Positions 24,436 through 31,569 are shown, numbered from the stretch's first letter. The stretch: DNA of 36,807 nucleotides from Planctomycetales bacterium (GCA_027452145.1 DAIDHB010000415.1:1-36807); one strand, 5' to 3'. Program-made: numbers and translations. Notes: generated by a model not told the origin, from the letters alone.

Positions 24436-24947
24436 GATGCGGTCTCGTCTTCCGTGTGGCGTGGGCCGCTCCGGCGAAGGCCGGCGGAAAGGGCGGCGGC
24501 CACGGTCGTCCTGTTCTCGACCCGGGCCCGCCGCCTCGCACGCGGCCGGCCGCCGGGGGGCTCCTCGGGGACCGCACGCCTCGGGCGCGGTCCCCGCCGA
24601 AAAGGTGGCCTTAAGATCAGCAATGGGCGTGCCGCCGGGTCGACCACCAGGCGGATGCCTCGCCCGAAATCGCTCACCGCCCGTCGAATCCGGCGGACCG
24701 TCCGTCGATCCGCCCGCCAGGTCGATCTCCGACTCGAGGCCAGGACGATGCGCCGGTCGTTCCCTACCGGCCCCGAGGTTTTCGGTGTTGTCAGCACCAT
24801 CGCTCGGCCGCAACCACCGCGATCCCCGGCCCTACCATTTTACCAACAAGCCCTGGCCGCCGGCCCGGAAAACCGATAATTCTGGAAGCGGCTTATTCCT
24901 GGATCATGGTTGTGTGGATCGCTGGGCCGAGAGGGGTCTGCGGGCCG
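24436..24947. other. Intergenic region between divergent genes
   Basis: I see no gene in these 512 bases. Open frames on both strands here lack recognisable patterns. The right end is AT-richer and contains GATAAT at 24875-24880, which could be a -10 box for the TPR protein, but no matching -35 box is seen at the right distance. Confidence 0.45.
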
Positions 24948-26405
24948 ATGACGACGATCGACGAGCTGATGGCGGCGGGCTGGCGATCCTTCGAGGCGGG
25001 GGACCTGGACGGCGCGATCGGCTGGTACGGGCGGGTGCTGGAGCGCCGGCCGGAGACCGCCTGGGCATGGTACATGCTCGGCGGGATCGCCCAGCTACGC
25101 GGGCGGCTGGCGGACGCCGAGGCCTGCTATCGACGGGCAATCCAACTGGCGCCGGACCTGCCCGACGCGCACAACAACCTCGCGGTCGCCCTGCAAGCGA
25201 CGGGTCGGGGCGACGAGGCGCTCGACTCGCTCCGCCGCGCGATCGAGCTGCGGCCCGACTACGCCGAGGCGTACAACAACCTGGGCAACGTGCTGCACGA
25301 TCGCGGCGCGCTCGACCAGGCGCTCGACGCGTATCACCGGGCGCTTGCGCTCCGGCCCGATTACGTCGAGGCGCACCACAACCTGGGCAACACCCTGCGC
25401 TCGGCCGGGCGGACGGCCGAGTCGATCGCGTCTTTCGACCGGGCGCTTGCGCTCCAGCCCGACGCGGCGATGATCCACCTGAGCCGGGCGATGGCCCGGC
25501 TCGAGATCCAGGACTACCGCCGCGGCTGGCCTGAGTACGAGTGGCGGCTGAAGTGCCCGCGGTGGAAGATCCCCCAGTTCGACCGGCCGATGTGGGACGG
25601 CGGGCCGCTCGAGGGGCGGACGATCCTCCTGCACGCTGACCACGGCCTGGGCGACTCGATCCAGTTCATCCGGTACGCGCCGATGGTCCGCGCCCGCGGC
25701 GGCCGGGTGATCGTCTCGTGCCCGGGCGCGTCGGCCCGGCTGCTGGCGACCTGCGAGGGGGTTGACCTGGTGGTCGTCGAGGGAACCCCGCTCCCCGAGT
25801 TCGACGTGTACGCCCCGCTGATGAGCCTGCCGGGCCTCTTCGGCACCGATGCGGCGAGCATCCCGGCGGCGGTTCCCTATCTCTCGGCGGACGCAGCGCT
25901 CGTGCGATCGTGGGCCGCCGCGCTGCCCGCCACGGACGAGCTCTGCATCGGGGTGGCCTGGCAGGGAAACCCGACCCACCCGCGCGACCGCTTCCGCTCA
26001 TTCCCGCTGGAGCGCCTGGCGCCGATCGCAGCGCGGCCGGGCGTGCGGCTTTACAGCCTTCAGAAGGGGCACGGCCGCGAGCAACTGGCCGCGCTGGCGG
26101 GCCGGTTCCCGGTGGAGGACCTGGCGGACTCGCTCGGCGACCTGATGGACACCGCCGCGGTCGTCTCGAGCCTCGACCTGGTGATCGCCGCGGACACCTC
26201 GGTGGTGCACCTGGCCGGCGCGCTGGGCGTGCCGGCGTGGGTCGCCCTGCCGTTTGCCGCCGACTGGCGCTGGCTCCCCGGCCGCGACGACAACCCGTGG
26301 TATCCCTCGATGCGATTGTTCCGCCAGCGCGATTGGGGCGACTGGGACGACGTCTTCGCCCGCATGGCCGAGGCGCTGGACGAGCCCTCGGATAGCGGCG
26401 AGTGA
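24948..26405 (+). CDS. TPR protein with glycosyltransferase-9-like C-terminal domain
   Basis: The 485-residue protein starts with about five tetratricopeptide repeats (about 5-185), for example AEACYRRAIQLAPDLPDAHN and LRRAIELRPDYAEAYNNLG. A C-terminal half follows that resembles glycosyltransferase family 9 / ADP-heptose transferase-like domains: ILLHADHGLGDSIQFIRYAP near 225-244, CIGVAWQGNPTHPRDRFRSF near 330-350, and VIAADTSVVHLAGALGVPAW near 407-426. Such proteins are common in planctomycetes and are thought to modify glycans or proteins. The start may be ATG 24948, with GAGAGGGG upstream, or ATG 24906, which adds 14 residues. It is a single gene. Confidence 0.87.
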   Translation: MTTIDELMAAGWRSFEAGDLDGAIGWYGRVLERRPETAWAWYMLGGIAQLRGRLADAEACYRRAIQLAPDLPDAHNNLAVALQATGRGDEALDSLRRAIELRPDYAEAYNNLGNVLHDRGALDQALDAYHRALALRPDYVEAHHNLGNTLRSAGRTAESIASFDRALALQPDAAMIHLSRAMARLEIQDYRRGWPEYEWRLKCPRWKIPQFDRPMWDGGPLEGRTILLHADHGLGDSIQFIRYAPMVRARGGRVIVSCPGASARLLATCEGVDLVVVEGTPLPEFDVYAPLMSLPGLFGTDAASIPAAVPYLSADAALVRSWAAALPATDELCIGVAWQGNPTHPRDRFRSFPLERLAPIAARPGVRLYSLQKGHGREQLAALAGRFPVEDLADSLGDLMDTAAVVSSLDLVIAADTSVVHLAGALGVPAWVALPFAADWRWLPGRDDNPWYPSMRLFRQRDWGDWDDVFARMAEALDEPSDSGE

Positions 26406-26442
26406 AAGGTGCTGCGAGATGGCCCGGCCGTCCGGCGGCGGC

Positions 26443-26479
26443 CCGTTCCGGCCCGATGCGAGCCCGGCCGGACCGGCGG
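26443..26479 (+). repeat. Cassette-island hairpin element, copy 1 of 5
   Basis: TCCGGCC and GGCCGGA form a perfect 7-base stem around CGATGCGAGCCC. The loop sequence matches the core shared by four other copies in the next 4 kb (GRTGCRAGCC). It lies 38 bases after the TPR gene stop and about 110 bases before the next small gene. Confidence 0.55.
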
Positions 26480-26590
26480 AACGTGGCGGGCCAGCCGGGC
26501 CGCCTCGCCGTGCCGGGGCGTCGGCCTCGTTTGTCCGATTGTCGGCAGTATGATACACTCGAACCCGTGCGAGGAAAGGAGCCAGCTTTC

Positions 26591-26866
26591 ATGCCGCAGC
26601 GCGAGAGCCACCAGTCGGCCGCGGATTTCGTGGGCAATCCCGCCTCCCTCGGCGGCGCCACTGAGATGGGAGCGTTCTCAGTCCCCACGGCAGAGGCTCC
26701 GAGCGATGTCGACGATCGCCGGGCAGGCGGGATCTCCGTGGTCCCGGTCCCTCGGCGGGAGATCGCGCGCCTCGAGGGGACGCTTCGCCTGGACCAGCTT
26801 CCCCGGCACAGGCCCGCCATCGTCTTCGACGGCCGCCGGCCGGATGGCGACACCGACGATGATTGA
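26591..26866 (+). CDS. Small protein of unknown function, first gene of an overlapping pair
   Basis: The 91-residue protein is acidic at its end (RRPDGDTDDD) and has no motif I recognise. It is believed because of a good AAGGAG ribosome site upstream of the ATG, a TATGAT box at 26549-26554 and an 8-base overlap with the start of the next gene. Small proteins in this position often act as antidotes or regulators of the larger partner. Nothing in the sequence proves that here. Confidence 0.6.
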   Translation: MPQRESHQSAADFVGNPASLGGATEMGAFSVPTAEAPSDVDDRRAGGISVVPVPRREIARLEGTLRLDQLPRHRPAIVFDGRRPDGDTDDD

Positions 26867-27449
26867 GTCGTGGTACCGCGCCGCCGGCGCCCATGAGCCA
26901 CTCACTCAGGGCGATCTGATCTTCGATTGCCCGGCGCTCTCCTGGAGGCCCTCGGCCATCCAGCCGCAGTCGGGCTCGGCCGCGGCGGTCCTCTCGCTCG
27001 GCGATCACGTGATGGCCGAGGCTCGCGACCTCGTGGTGATGACCCAGGCGTGCGACCTGGAACACGCCAAGGTCGCGAATGTCGTCCTCTGCCCGCACTA
27101 TGAGCTCGACGAGTTCCAGTCCGCCTGGGAAGAGGACCAGCGCCGCAAGGGTCAGAACCCGACGGCCAGGGCGTGGCGGCGCTATTGCGACGAGATCTGC
27201 GAGGGGATGGTCTGGAACCTCAATCTCCTGAACGCCCAGGACGACGGGGGCGTCGCGGTTGGGCATCGCGTCGTGGATTTCCACGAGGTCTTCACGCTGC
27301 CGAGGTCGGTGCTGGAATCGCTGCTCGCAACCCGGGGCGCTCCGCGTCCCCAGCTTCTGCCCCCGTACCGCGAGCATCTCTCGCAGGCCTTCGCGCGGTT
27401 CTTCATGCGAGTTGGATTGCCCACGCCGGTGACGAAGACCTGGTCATAG
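26859..27449 (+). CDS. Conserved protein of unknown function with QACDLEH motif
   Basis: The 196-residue protein has a pattern I have seen in planctomycete hypothetical proteins: ESWYRAAGAHEPLTQGDLIF near the start, VVMTQACDLEHAKVANVVLC near 67-86, VDFHEVFTLPRSVLESLL and LPPYREHLSQAFARFFMRVG near the end. The CDLEH cluster could bind a metal, which is a guess. There is no signal peptide or membrane segment. The start is ATG 26859 or ATG 26844; both overlap the upstream gene. The tight coupling to a tiny upstream protein gives it a two-gene cassette look. Confidence 0.7.
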   Translation: MIESWYRAAGAHEPLTQGDLIFDCPALSWRPSAIQPQSGSAAAVLSLGDHVMAEARDLVVMTQACDLEHAKVANVVLCPHYELDEFQSAWEEDQRRKGQNPTARAWRRYCDEICEGMVWNLNLLNAQDDGGVAVGHRVVDFHEVFTLPRSVLESLLATRGAPRPQLLPPYREHLSQAFARFFMRVGLPTPVTKTWS

Positions 27450-27616
27450 TGATCCGGCCGGGCGCATGCGGCCCACGTCCCGGTTAGGATCCCCGACGCA
27501 ACGGGCCATCGCCTCCCCCGGAAGAGGCGGCGGGCCACTGGTGCCCCGTCCCGTTCGCAACCTTTTGACCGATCCCGGCCAGCCCGCGTGCATCCCACCG
27601 CACCGCGCCGGTCGGC

Positions 27617-27650
27617 GGCCCGGCCCGGTGCAAGCCTGAGCGGGCGGGCG
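27617..27650 (+). repeat. Cassette-island hairpin element, copy 2 of 5
   Basis: The core reads GGTGCAAGCC, one base from the consensus. GCCCG on the left can pair with CGGGC on the right. Unlike the others it is not followed by a cassette gene. Confidence 0.5.
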
Positions 27651-27825
27651 TCCGGCGGCGGGGCGATCGGGCGGGCGGACGACGAAGAGGACGGAGGGCG
27701 CCCTGGCTCCGGCTCTCGGCGGGAAGGCCGCGCCTCGCCTCGCCGTCGTCGTCTCGCGACGTCGCGGAGCGACCTTGCTTCCGGTATCTTGAGAGCCTGT
27801 CCCGGAAGGTCACGTGACCGTCTGG

Positions 27826-27882
27826 TAGGGTGGGCATTGCCCACCGGTTCGAGGCCTCGACCGGTGGGCAATGCTCACCCTA
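27826..27882. repeat. 57-base near-perfect palindrome (MITE-like)
   Basis: TAGGGTGGGCATTGCCCACC and its inverted copy, differing by one base, flank the perfect centre TCGAGGCCTCGA. The whole element folds into one long hairpin of about 28 pairs with one extra T. GGGTGGGCATTGCCCACC elements of this kind are familiar as dispersed planctomycete repeats. It carries no gene. Confidence 0.8.
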
Positions 27883-27972
27883 CCTCGCCCATCCGCCCTT
27901 TCGGGACAGAATCTTACCACCGGAGGTGGACCTCGATGAACCGAGATCCCCGGCGTGAGATCGCCCCGCCGT

Positions 27973-28009
27973 CCCGCCCGGCCCGGTGCGAGCCTGCCCG
28001 GCCGGGCGG
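27973..28009 (+). repeat. Cassette-island hairpin element, copy 3 of 5
   Basis: CGCCCGGCC and GGCCGGGCG are perfectly complementary around a loop containing GGTGCGAGCC. It lies about 200 bases upstream of the ParD/ParE-like pair. Confidence 0.55.
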
Positions 28010-28155
28010 AAGATTGCAGCCCGCTCAGGGGGAGGTCGGCTCGCCGCGATCCGGCCTCGGCCGGCATCGGACCGCACTGCACCGATCCGTCGGTCCTGCG
28101 GCCGACGTCGGGAACGGATTCGCCTCCGGCGTCTGCATGCATGCGGGAGTACGAC

Positions 28156-28184
28156 TCGACAGAGCCGCCGCGGGGTGGTACGCT
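28156..28184 (+). promoter_or_regulatory. Promoter of the ParD/ParE-like operon
   Basis: TCGACA (28156-28161) and TACGCT (28179-28184) are separated by exactly 17 bases, 22 bases before the antitoxin ATG. GGGAG of the ribosome site follows the promoter. The boxes are imperfect, but spacing and place are right. Confidence 0.5.
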
Positions 28185-28206
28185 TCAACCCAGGGAGATC
28201 CTCGAT

Positions 28207-28458
28207 ATGAACGCCGAGTTGTCCGCCGACCTGGAGCAATTCGTCGAGGCCCAGGTGCGCAGCGGGCGCTTCTCGACCCGCGCCGAGGTCATCACCGCCG
28301 CGGTGACGCTGCTCCGCCAGCAGGATGAGGCCGAGGAAGCCCGCGTCGTGGAGGGCATTCGCCAGGGTCTGGAGGACATGCGGGCGGGGCGGACCCAGCC
28401 GCTGGCCGAGGCGTTCGCCGACATCCGCCGCGACCTGAACCTGCCCGCGCGCGCATGA
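28207..28458 (+). CDS. ParD-like ribbon-helix-helix antitoxin
   Basis: This 83-residue protein has the type II antitoxin pattern: a short beta strand and helix (NAELSADLEQFVEAQVRSGR), the turn FSTRAEVITAAVTLLRQQDE, and a charged toxin-binding tail with GLEDMRAGRTQPL. ParD proteins bind their own operator and neutralise ParE. The start at ATG 28207 has GGGAG upstream. Its last codon overlaps the toxin ATG (ATGA), as expected for an antitoxin-toxin pair, and the dimer probably represses the promoter at 28156. Confidence 0.88.
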   Translation: MNAELSADLEQFVEAQVRSGRFSTRAEVITAAVTLLRQQDEAEEARVVEGIRQGLEDMRAGRTQPLAEAFADIRRDLNLPARA

Positions 28459-28775
28459 CCTACCGCATTGAGCTGGCTGCCACCGCCAAGGCGGACATTC
28501 GCGAGCAGGCCCGGTGGCTGCGCGAGAACCAATCGCCGGCCGCCGCGGACAAATGGCTCGACGGGCTCTCCAGGACCATCGAGACCCTGCAAAGCCGACC
28601 AACCAGGCATCCGGTCGCCGCCGAGAGCCACAGGTTTCCCGAGGAGCTCCGCGAGCTGATCCACGGGCCTCGCGGCAAGCGGAAACACAAGCACCGGATC
28701 ATTTTTGCCGTCCGCGAGGACACCGTCTACGTCCTCGATGTCCGTCACACCGCCCGAGACGAGCTGGAGCCGTAA
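28455..28775 (+). CDS. ParE/RelE-like toxin
   Basis: The 106-residue protein has the RelE/ParE fold pattern: YRIELAATAKADIREQARWL at the start, a central helix with AADKWLDGLSRTIETLQSRP, and the strand-rich end HRIIFAVREDTVYVLDVRHT followed by ARDEL. ParE toxins attack DNA gyrase, whereas RelE toxins cut mRNA in the ribosome; the VLDVRH end fits the broad ParE group but does not settle the target. The length is normal and nothing is broken. It overlaps the antitoxin by four bases. Confidence 0.9.
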   Translation: MTYRIELAATAKADIREQARWLRENQSPAAADKWLDGLSRTIETLQSRPTRHPVAAESHRFPEELRELIHGPRGKRKHKHRIIFAVREDTVYVLDVRHTARDELEP

Positions 28776-28816
28776 CACCGGTTCGCCGATCCCGGACCCG
28801 GGCCGGTGATCGCGAG

Positions 28817-29119
28817 TTATGATCCTGATCGTCCTTGACCGATCCCGCCCGACCCGCGAGCACCAGCCGGCCGCATTCCTCGTCCAATCCGGGACGCCCA
28901 GCCGCGCCGCATCAGTTCAGCCCACAACACTGTGGACGAGGGATCATCGAGCGCCTCCTGGAGTCGCCGATCGAGCTCCGAGGCTGGCGTGTCGTCGTCT
29001 TCTTCCCAATCATCGGACTCGGGTGGGAGCGTTCGCATCAGGGCCTCCGCGATGGAGGCGCGCTGATCCTCGGGCAGACTCAGAGCCGCTTCCAGGACTT
29101 CTAGGCTGTTTTGATCCAT
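28817..29119 (-). CDS. Addiction-module antitoxin-like protein without visible toxin
   Basis: The 100-residue protein resembles the family of putative addiction module components (PF09720 type): LEAALSLPEDQRASIAEALM near the start, an acidic centre and SELDRRLQEALDD before WAEL. In this family the protein normally ends soon after that point and a RelE/ParE toxin gene follows. Here about 25 extra Arg/Gly-rich residues follow, and no toxin frame is seen downstream on the minus strand; the ParE gene next to it points the other way. The ATG has an AGCTTCGCG upstream that is a poor ribosome site. It is probably an orphan remnant. Confidence 0.65.
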   Translation of the reverse strand: MDQNSLEVLEAALSLPEDQRASIAEALMRTLPPESDDWEEDDDTPASELDRRLQEALDDPSSTVLWAELMRRGWASRIGRGMRPAGARGSGGIGQGRSGS

Positions 29120-29451
29120 CGCGAAGCTCCTCGCGCGGTCGACGGGGTGGCACGCGGTCTCGTGGGTCTCTTCGATCATCCTACCCGGGTTACCAGGATC
29201 GGCGAAGCGACGACACGAGCCCGAGGAGGCGGGCACGTTTCGGCGGTGCCCCGTCGGCCAGCGGCCCGGCCCGGCCCGGTGCGAGCCCAGGCGGGCGGGC
29301 GGGGTGGCCCGAGTCAACCTGGCTTCGAGCCGTTTCCGGTGCTTCGTGCCCGCCCGGGATGAGTCGACTGGCCGCCCTGTCGCAGTCGCCTTCCGGGTCC
29401 CATCGCCTACCGGTAGAATGACATCGTGGGAATTGGAGATCGAGGTGAGCC
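29120..29451. other. Divergent intergenic gap with one hairpin element
   Basis: No gene is supported in these 332 bases. The fourth copy of the hairpin element is at 29262-29302, and TAGAAT at 29414-29419 is a likely -10 box for the DUF4365 gene. The frame from 29111 to 29362 has no protein-like pattern. Confidence 0.5.
29262..29302 (+). repeat. Cassette-island hairpin element, copy 4 of 5
   Basis: The core GGTGCGAGCC is exact. CGGCCCGGCCCGG on the left and GGCGGGCGGGCGG on the right are tandem short repeats that can pair in several registers. It lies 150 bases upstream of the DUF4365 gene. Confidence 0.55.
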
Positions 29452-30018
29452 TTGGCGAAGAAATCTTCAGCGAGTGGGGGAACCGGCAAAAGATCGTCGG
29501 GGACCGCGCCCTCGTTGAAGAGAAGGACCCGAGGACACGTCCTCGCTTCCTTGAGCGCCAACTCCATCGAACGGGACTTTCTGCGGAAGGGACATACCGT
29601 CCTCAAGACCGAGCAGGACTACGGCATCGACCTGGTCGTCTTCACCTACGACGATGCCGGCTTTGTCGAGCCCGGGAACATCTACATCCAGCTCAAGGCG
29701 ACCGAGTCCCCGAGAGGTTCCGCCGACGGGAGCTCCTTTTCGTATTCGATCTCCGTCAGGGACCATAACGCCTGGGCGGCGGAGCCGATGCCGGTGTTCC
29801 TCATCCTCTATGATGTTCGGGCTGACCGGGCCTATTGGCAATACGTCCAGGGCTACTTCGAGACGGATCCCGCGCGGTGGCCGAAGAAGGGGGCGCGGTC
29901 GGTCATGGTGCGAATCCCGGTTGCGAACGTCTTCGATGCCACGACCGTTGACTACGCACAGGCGAGGAAACGGGCCGTGCTGGACCAACTCTCGGGAGCG
30001 ATCAGGCATGTCCTCTGA
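29452..30018 (+). CDS. DUF4365 protein, predicted PD-(D/E)XK-fold nuclease
   Basis: The 188-residue protein matches DUF4365: LKTEQDYGIDLVVFTYDD (about 51-68) supplies the Glu and the Asp of the fold, and NIYIQLKATES (about 77-87) supplies the Q-x-K part of a PD-(D/E)XK-like active site. PMPVFLILYDVRADRAYWQY near 111-130 is the usual next strand pair. The fold is that of restriction endonucleases, and DUF4365 genes are often met in mobile or defence contexts; DNA cutting is inferred. The start is TTG at 29452 with GAGGTGAG upstream. The next gene begins inside its last codons, so the two are coupled. Confidence 0.8.
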   Translation: MAKKSSASGGTGKRSSGTAPSLKRRTRGHVLASLSANSIERDFLRKGHTVLKTEQDYGIDLVVFTYDDAGFVEPGNIYIQLKATESPRGSADGSSFSYSISVRDHNAWAAEPMPVFLILYDVRADRAYWQYVQGYFETDPARWPKKGARSVMVRIPVANVFDATTVDYAQARKRAVLDQLSGAIRHVL

Positions 30019-30319
30019 ACCGATCCGCTATGGGCAGCTTCACGACTACCTGGACTCGCTGGGCTATCGCGTCGAGCTGGCGCCGACGCACGTTGTTTAC
30101 CGGAAGACCGGCTGCCGGCTACCCGTTGTCCTGCCCAGGACAACCCGGACCGAAGAGGTCCCGCCCTCTCACCTCGCGGCCGTCGGGCGGATCCTCGAGC
30201 TCGACGGCGTCATCGTCGCCGGTCCGCTCAGGATTCCGGCCAACCGCGTGCAACATCGTCGCCGCTCCGCGAAGACCAGGGTCACGAGAGTCGGGGTCGA
30301 GAAAACCCCGAAACCGTAG
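30008..30319 (+). CDS. Small HicA-like protein coupled to the DUF4365 gene
   Basis: The 103-residue protein starts YGQLHDYLDSLGYRVE, continues HVVYRKTGCRLPVVLPR and PSHLAAVGRILELDGVI, and ends in an Arg-rich tail. The order of helix, strand with a residue in the GxH region, strand VVLP and a closing helix is that of HicA-like small RNA-binding toxins, although the usual GSH motif reads PTHVVY. The ATG at 30008 overlaps the end of the DUF4365 gene by 11 bases. It may be a toxin, or an RNA-binding partner of the predicted nuclease; no HicB antitoxin gene follows. Confidence 0.6.
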   Translation: MSSEPIRYGQLHDYLDSLGYRVELAPTHVVYRKTGCRLPVVLPRTTRTEEVPPSHLAAVGRILELDGVIVAGPLRIPANRVQHRRRSAKTRVTRVGVEKTPKP

Positions 30320-30645
30320 CGGGGGCGACAATCCGCGCCCTGGCGAAGACGTCGCGCCGCGCGGCGTGTTGTGGCCGGCTACGGTACGCTGTCTGTCGGC
30401 GTTCCGTTCCGGAGCGGTGCGAGCCCGGTCGGTCGGTGGTGGATCGTTCGGCAGGCGGAGGAGAAGAGGTCGCGTCTGCGGCGTGCGATCGTCCCTGCCC
30501 GAGACGGCTTGCGGCGGATTTCCTGCGGCCGTGGGCGCCCGAGGCACCACCGGCTTGCCGGTGCTCCCCGTCCGTGGCATGCTCTTCTCATCGGCCCGTG
30601 ACGCCGTGGCCGTGGCCCCGAGCAGCCAATTCCTGAGGTTAAGCC
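30320..30645. other. Intergenic gap with hairpin element and ACCGGC/GCCGGT hairpin
   Basis: No gene is supported. The fifth hairpin element copy is at 30404-30436. Further right, ACCGGCTTGCCGGT near 30549-30562 is a perfect short hairpin within a GGCACC...GGTGCTCC context, a familiar planctomycete repeat. Confidence 0.5.
30404..30436 (+). repeat. Cassette-island hairpin element, copy 5 of 5
   Basis: The core GGTGCGAGCC is exact and is flanked by CCGTTCCGGA, nearly the same flank as copy 1. Stem pairing is weak here. It lies about 210 bases upstream of the next small gene. Confidence 0.5.
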
Positions 30646-30729
30646 GTGAACTAGGCGAAGCAGTATGCGCTGAGGAACATCGCCATCGAATTCTGCGGTT
30701 CGCGTTCCGCGACATGGTCCTTTGCCAGG

Positions 30730-31206
30730 GTGCCCGTCTCTGGCACCGAGTACGAGTACGGGGTCCGAGACGAGAACTACAGGCGACATAACGCCTGGAC
30801 TTTCGTCGTCCGCGTTCCGAGCAAGGGAAACGCACGGATCGAGGTAAGGCCGATAAGGGTTCCGCCCCTGAAAGCCTGGTCAAGACTGGAGATGCGCTCT
30901 CTTACTTTCATCCGAGCCGATCAGCCCGGCTACCGAGAACTCTATTACTGCCAGTTGAACCTCGCCGATCCGACGGGAGCAAAGACCCGAGACGTCGTAT
31001 CCCGGGGCGAGCGAGATAGCCTGCCCCATTGGTTACAGGAAATGCGTCATCGTATGCGGCTGAAGAGAACAGTGCGACGAAAGGAGGGCAACGATGGTGA
31101 TCAGCAAGTGATTCTCGTTCGGCCAGATGATTACGAGAGGATGATTCGGGTCTTCTTTGCCACCAAGGTCTGGGTGCTCAAGGAGCATGTCGTTCTCGGT
31201 TCATAA
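30730..31206 (+). CDS. Protein of unknown function with a disrupted N-terminus
   Basis: The frame encodes GTEYEYGVRDENYRRHNAWT near its start, IEVRPIRVPPLKAW, a Tyr-rich YRELYYCQLNL and a closing VFFATKVWVLKEHV. I do not recognise the family. The usable start in frame is GTG 30730, but the same frame upstream already reads as protein (YALRNIAIEFCGSRSATWSF) back to 30655. There a TAG (30652-30654) is the third codon after a GTG at 30646 that has GAGG in front. The natural protein was probably 186 residues from 30646 and has been cut at codon 3. The region is less GC-rich than its neighbours, which fits recent acquisition. Confidence 0.5.
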   Translation: MPVSGTEYEYGVRDENYRRHNAWTFVVRVPSKGNARIEVRPIRVPPLKAWSRLEMRSLTFIRADQPGYRELYYCQLNLADPTGAKTRDVVSRGERDSLPHWLQEMRHRMRLKRTVRRKEGNDGDQQVILVRPDDYERMIRVFFATKVWVLKEHVVLGS

Positions 31207-31236
31207 CATGCAGTCGCTAATGGGAGTCCTGCAAAC

Positions 31237-31569
31237 TTGCCCGAACGAACCAAGCGCAAACGGAAGGCACTCGTGTGCGATGTCTGTGGTCTGGAGATGA
31301 CGCCTCGCACCGCCCCGTCATGCAGTGCCGAGGGACGCCGCGAGGTGGTCCCCATGCTCAAGGATGGCGTCGAGTATGAGCCGGTCCGGTACGATGCCGC
31401 AAAGTGGTCAGGCAAAACGGGAAGCCCATGCCGCGAGTGTGCCATCCTGGATGGAGGTGTCCATCACTTCGGCTGTTTTCAGGAGGCGTGCCCGATCTGC
31501 GGAGGTCAGCTCATTTCATGCGGATGTTTCGACGAATGTTATGAGCATCTGTGCCCGGAAGATGATTAG
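31237..31569 (+). CDS. Cysteine-rich zinc-binding protein of unknown function
   Basis: The 110-residue protein has several CxxC-type pairs: VCDVCGLEMTPRTAPSC (about 10-26), PCRECA (about 67-72), HHFGC, ACPICGGQLISCGC (about 86-99) and a final CYEHLC. These can hold two or three zinc ions. I recognise the pattern as a recurrent small hypothetical protein, without known role. The start is TTG at 31237, since no ATG or GTG lies in frame upstream; GGGAG at 31222 is a weak ribosome site. It follows the previous frame by 30 bases and ends the accessory stretch. Confidence 0.68.
   Translation: MPERTKRKRKALVCDVCGLEMTPRTAPSCSAEGRREVVPMLKDGVEYEPVRYDAAKWSGKTGSPCRECAILDGGVHHFGCFQEACPICGGQLISCGCFDECYEHLCPEDD

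Larger units (their letters stand above)
27450..28206. other. Gene-free gap with repeat elements
   Basis: Open frames in this 757-base gap show no protein-like pattern. It holds two copies of the GGTGCGAGCC hairpin element (27617-27650 and 27973-28009), a 57-base palindrome (27826-27882), a TATCTT box (27785-27790) not followed by any gene, and the promoter of the ParD-like gene at its right end. A gene may have been lost between the two copies. Confidence 0.6.

Noticed and set aside
27588..28328. Plus-strand 246-codon frame in the gap before the ParD-like gene
   Set aside because: It runs through a palindrome and two repeat elements and overlaps the ParD-like gene in another frame; its residues are Arg/Pro/Gly-rich noise.
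8580..30654. Genome-wide reassignment or suppression of TAG, suggested by two in-frame TAG codons and odd tRNA-like genes
   Set aside because: TAG ends at least six other genes in this window in the normal way (stops at 591, 9707, 22903, 27449, 30319, 31569), and neither tRNA-like gene has a CTA anticodon.
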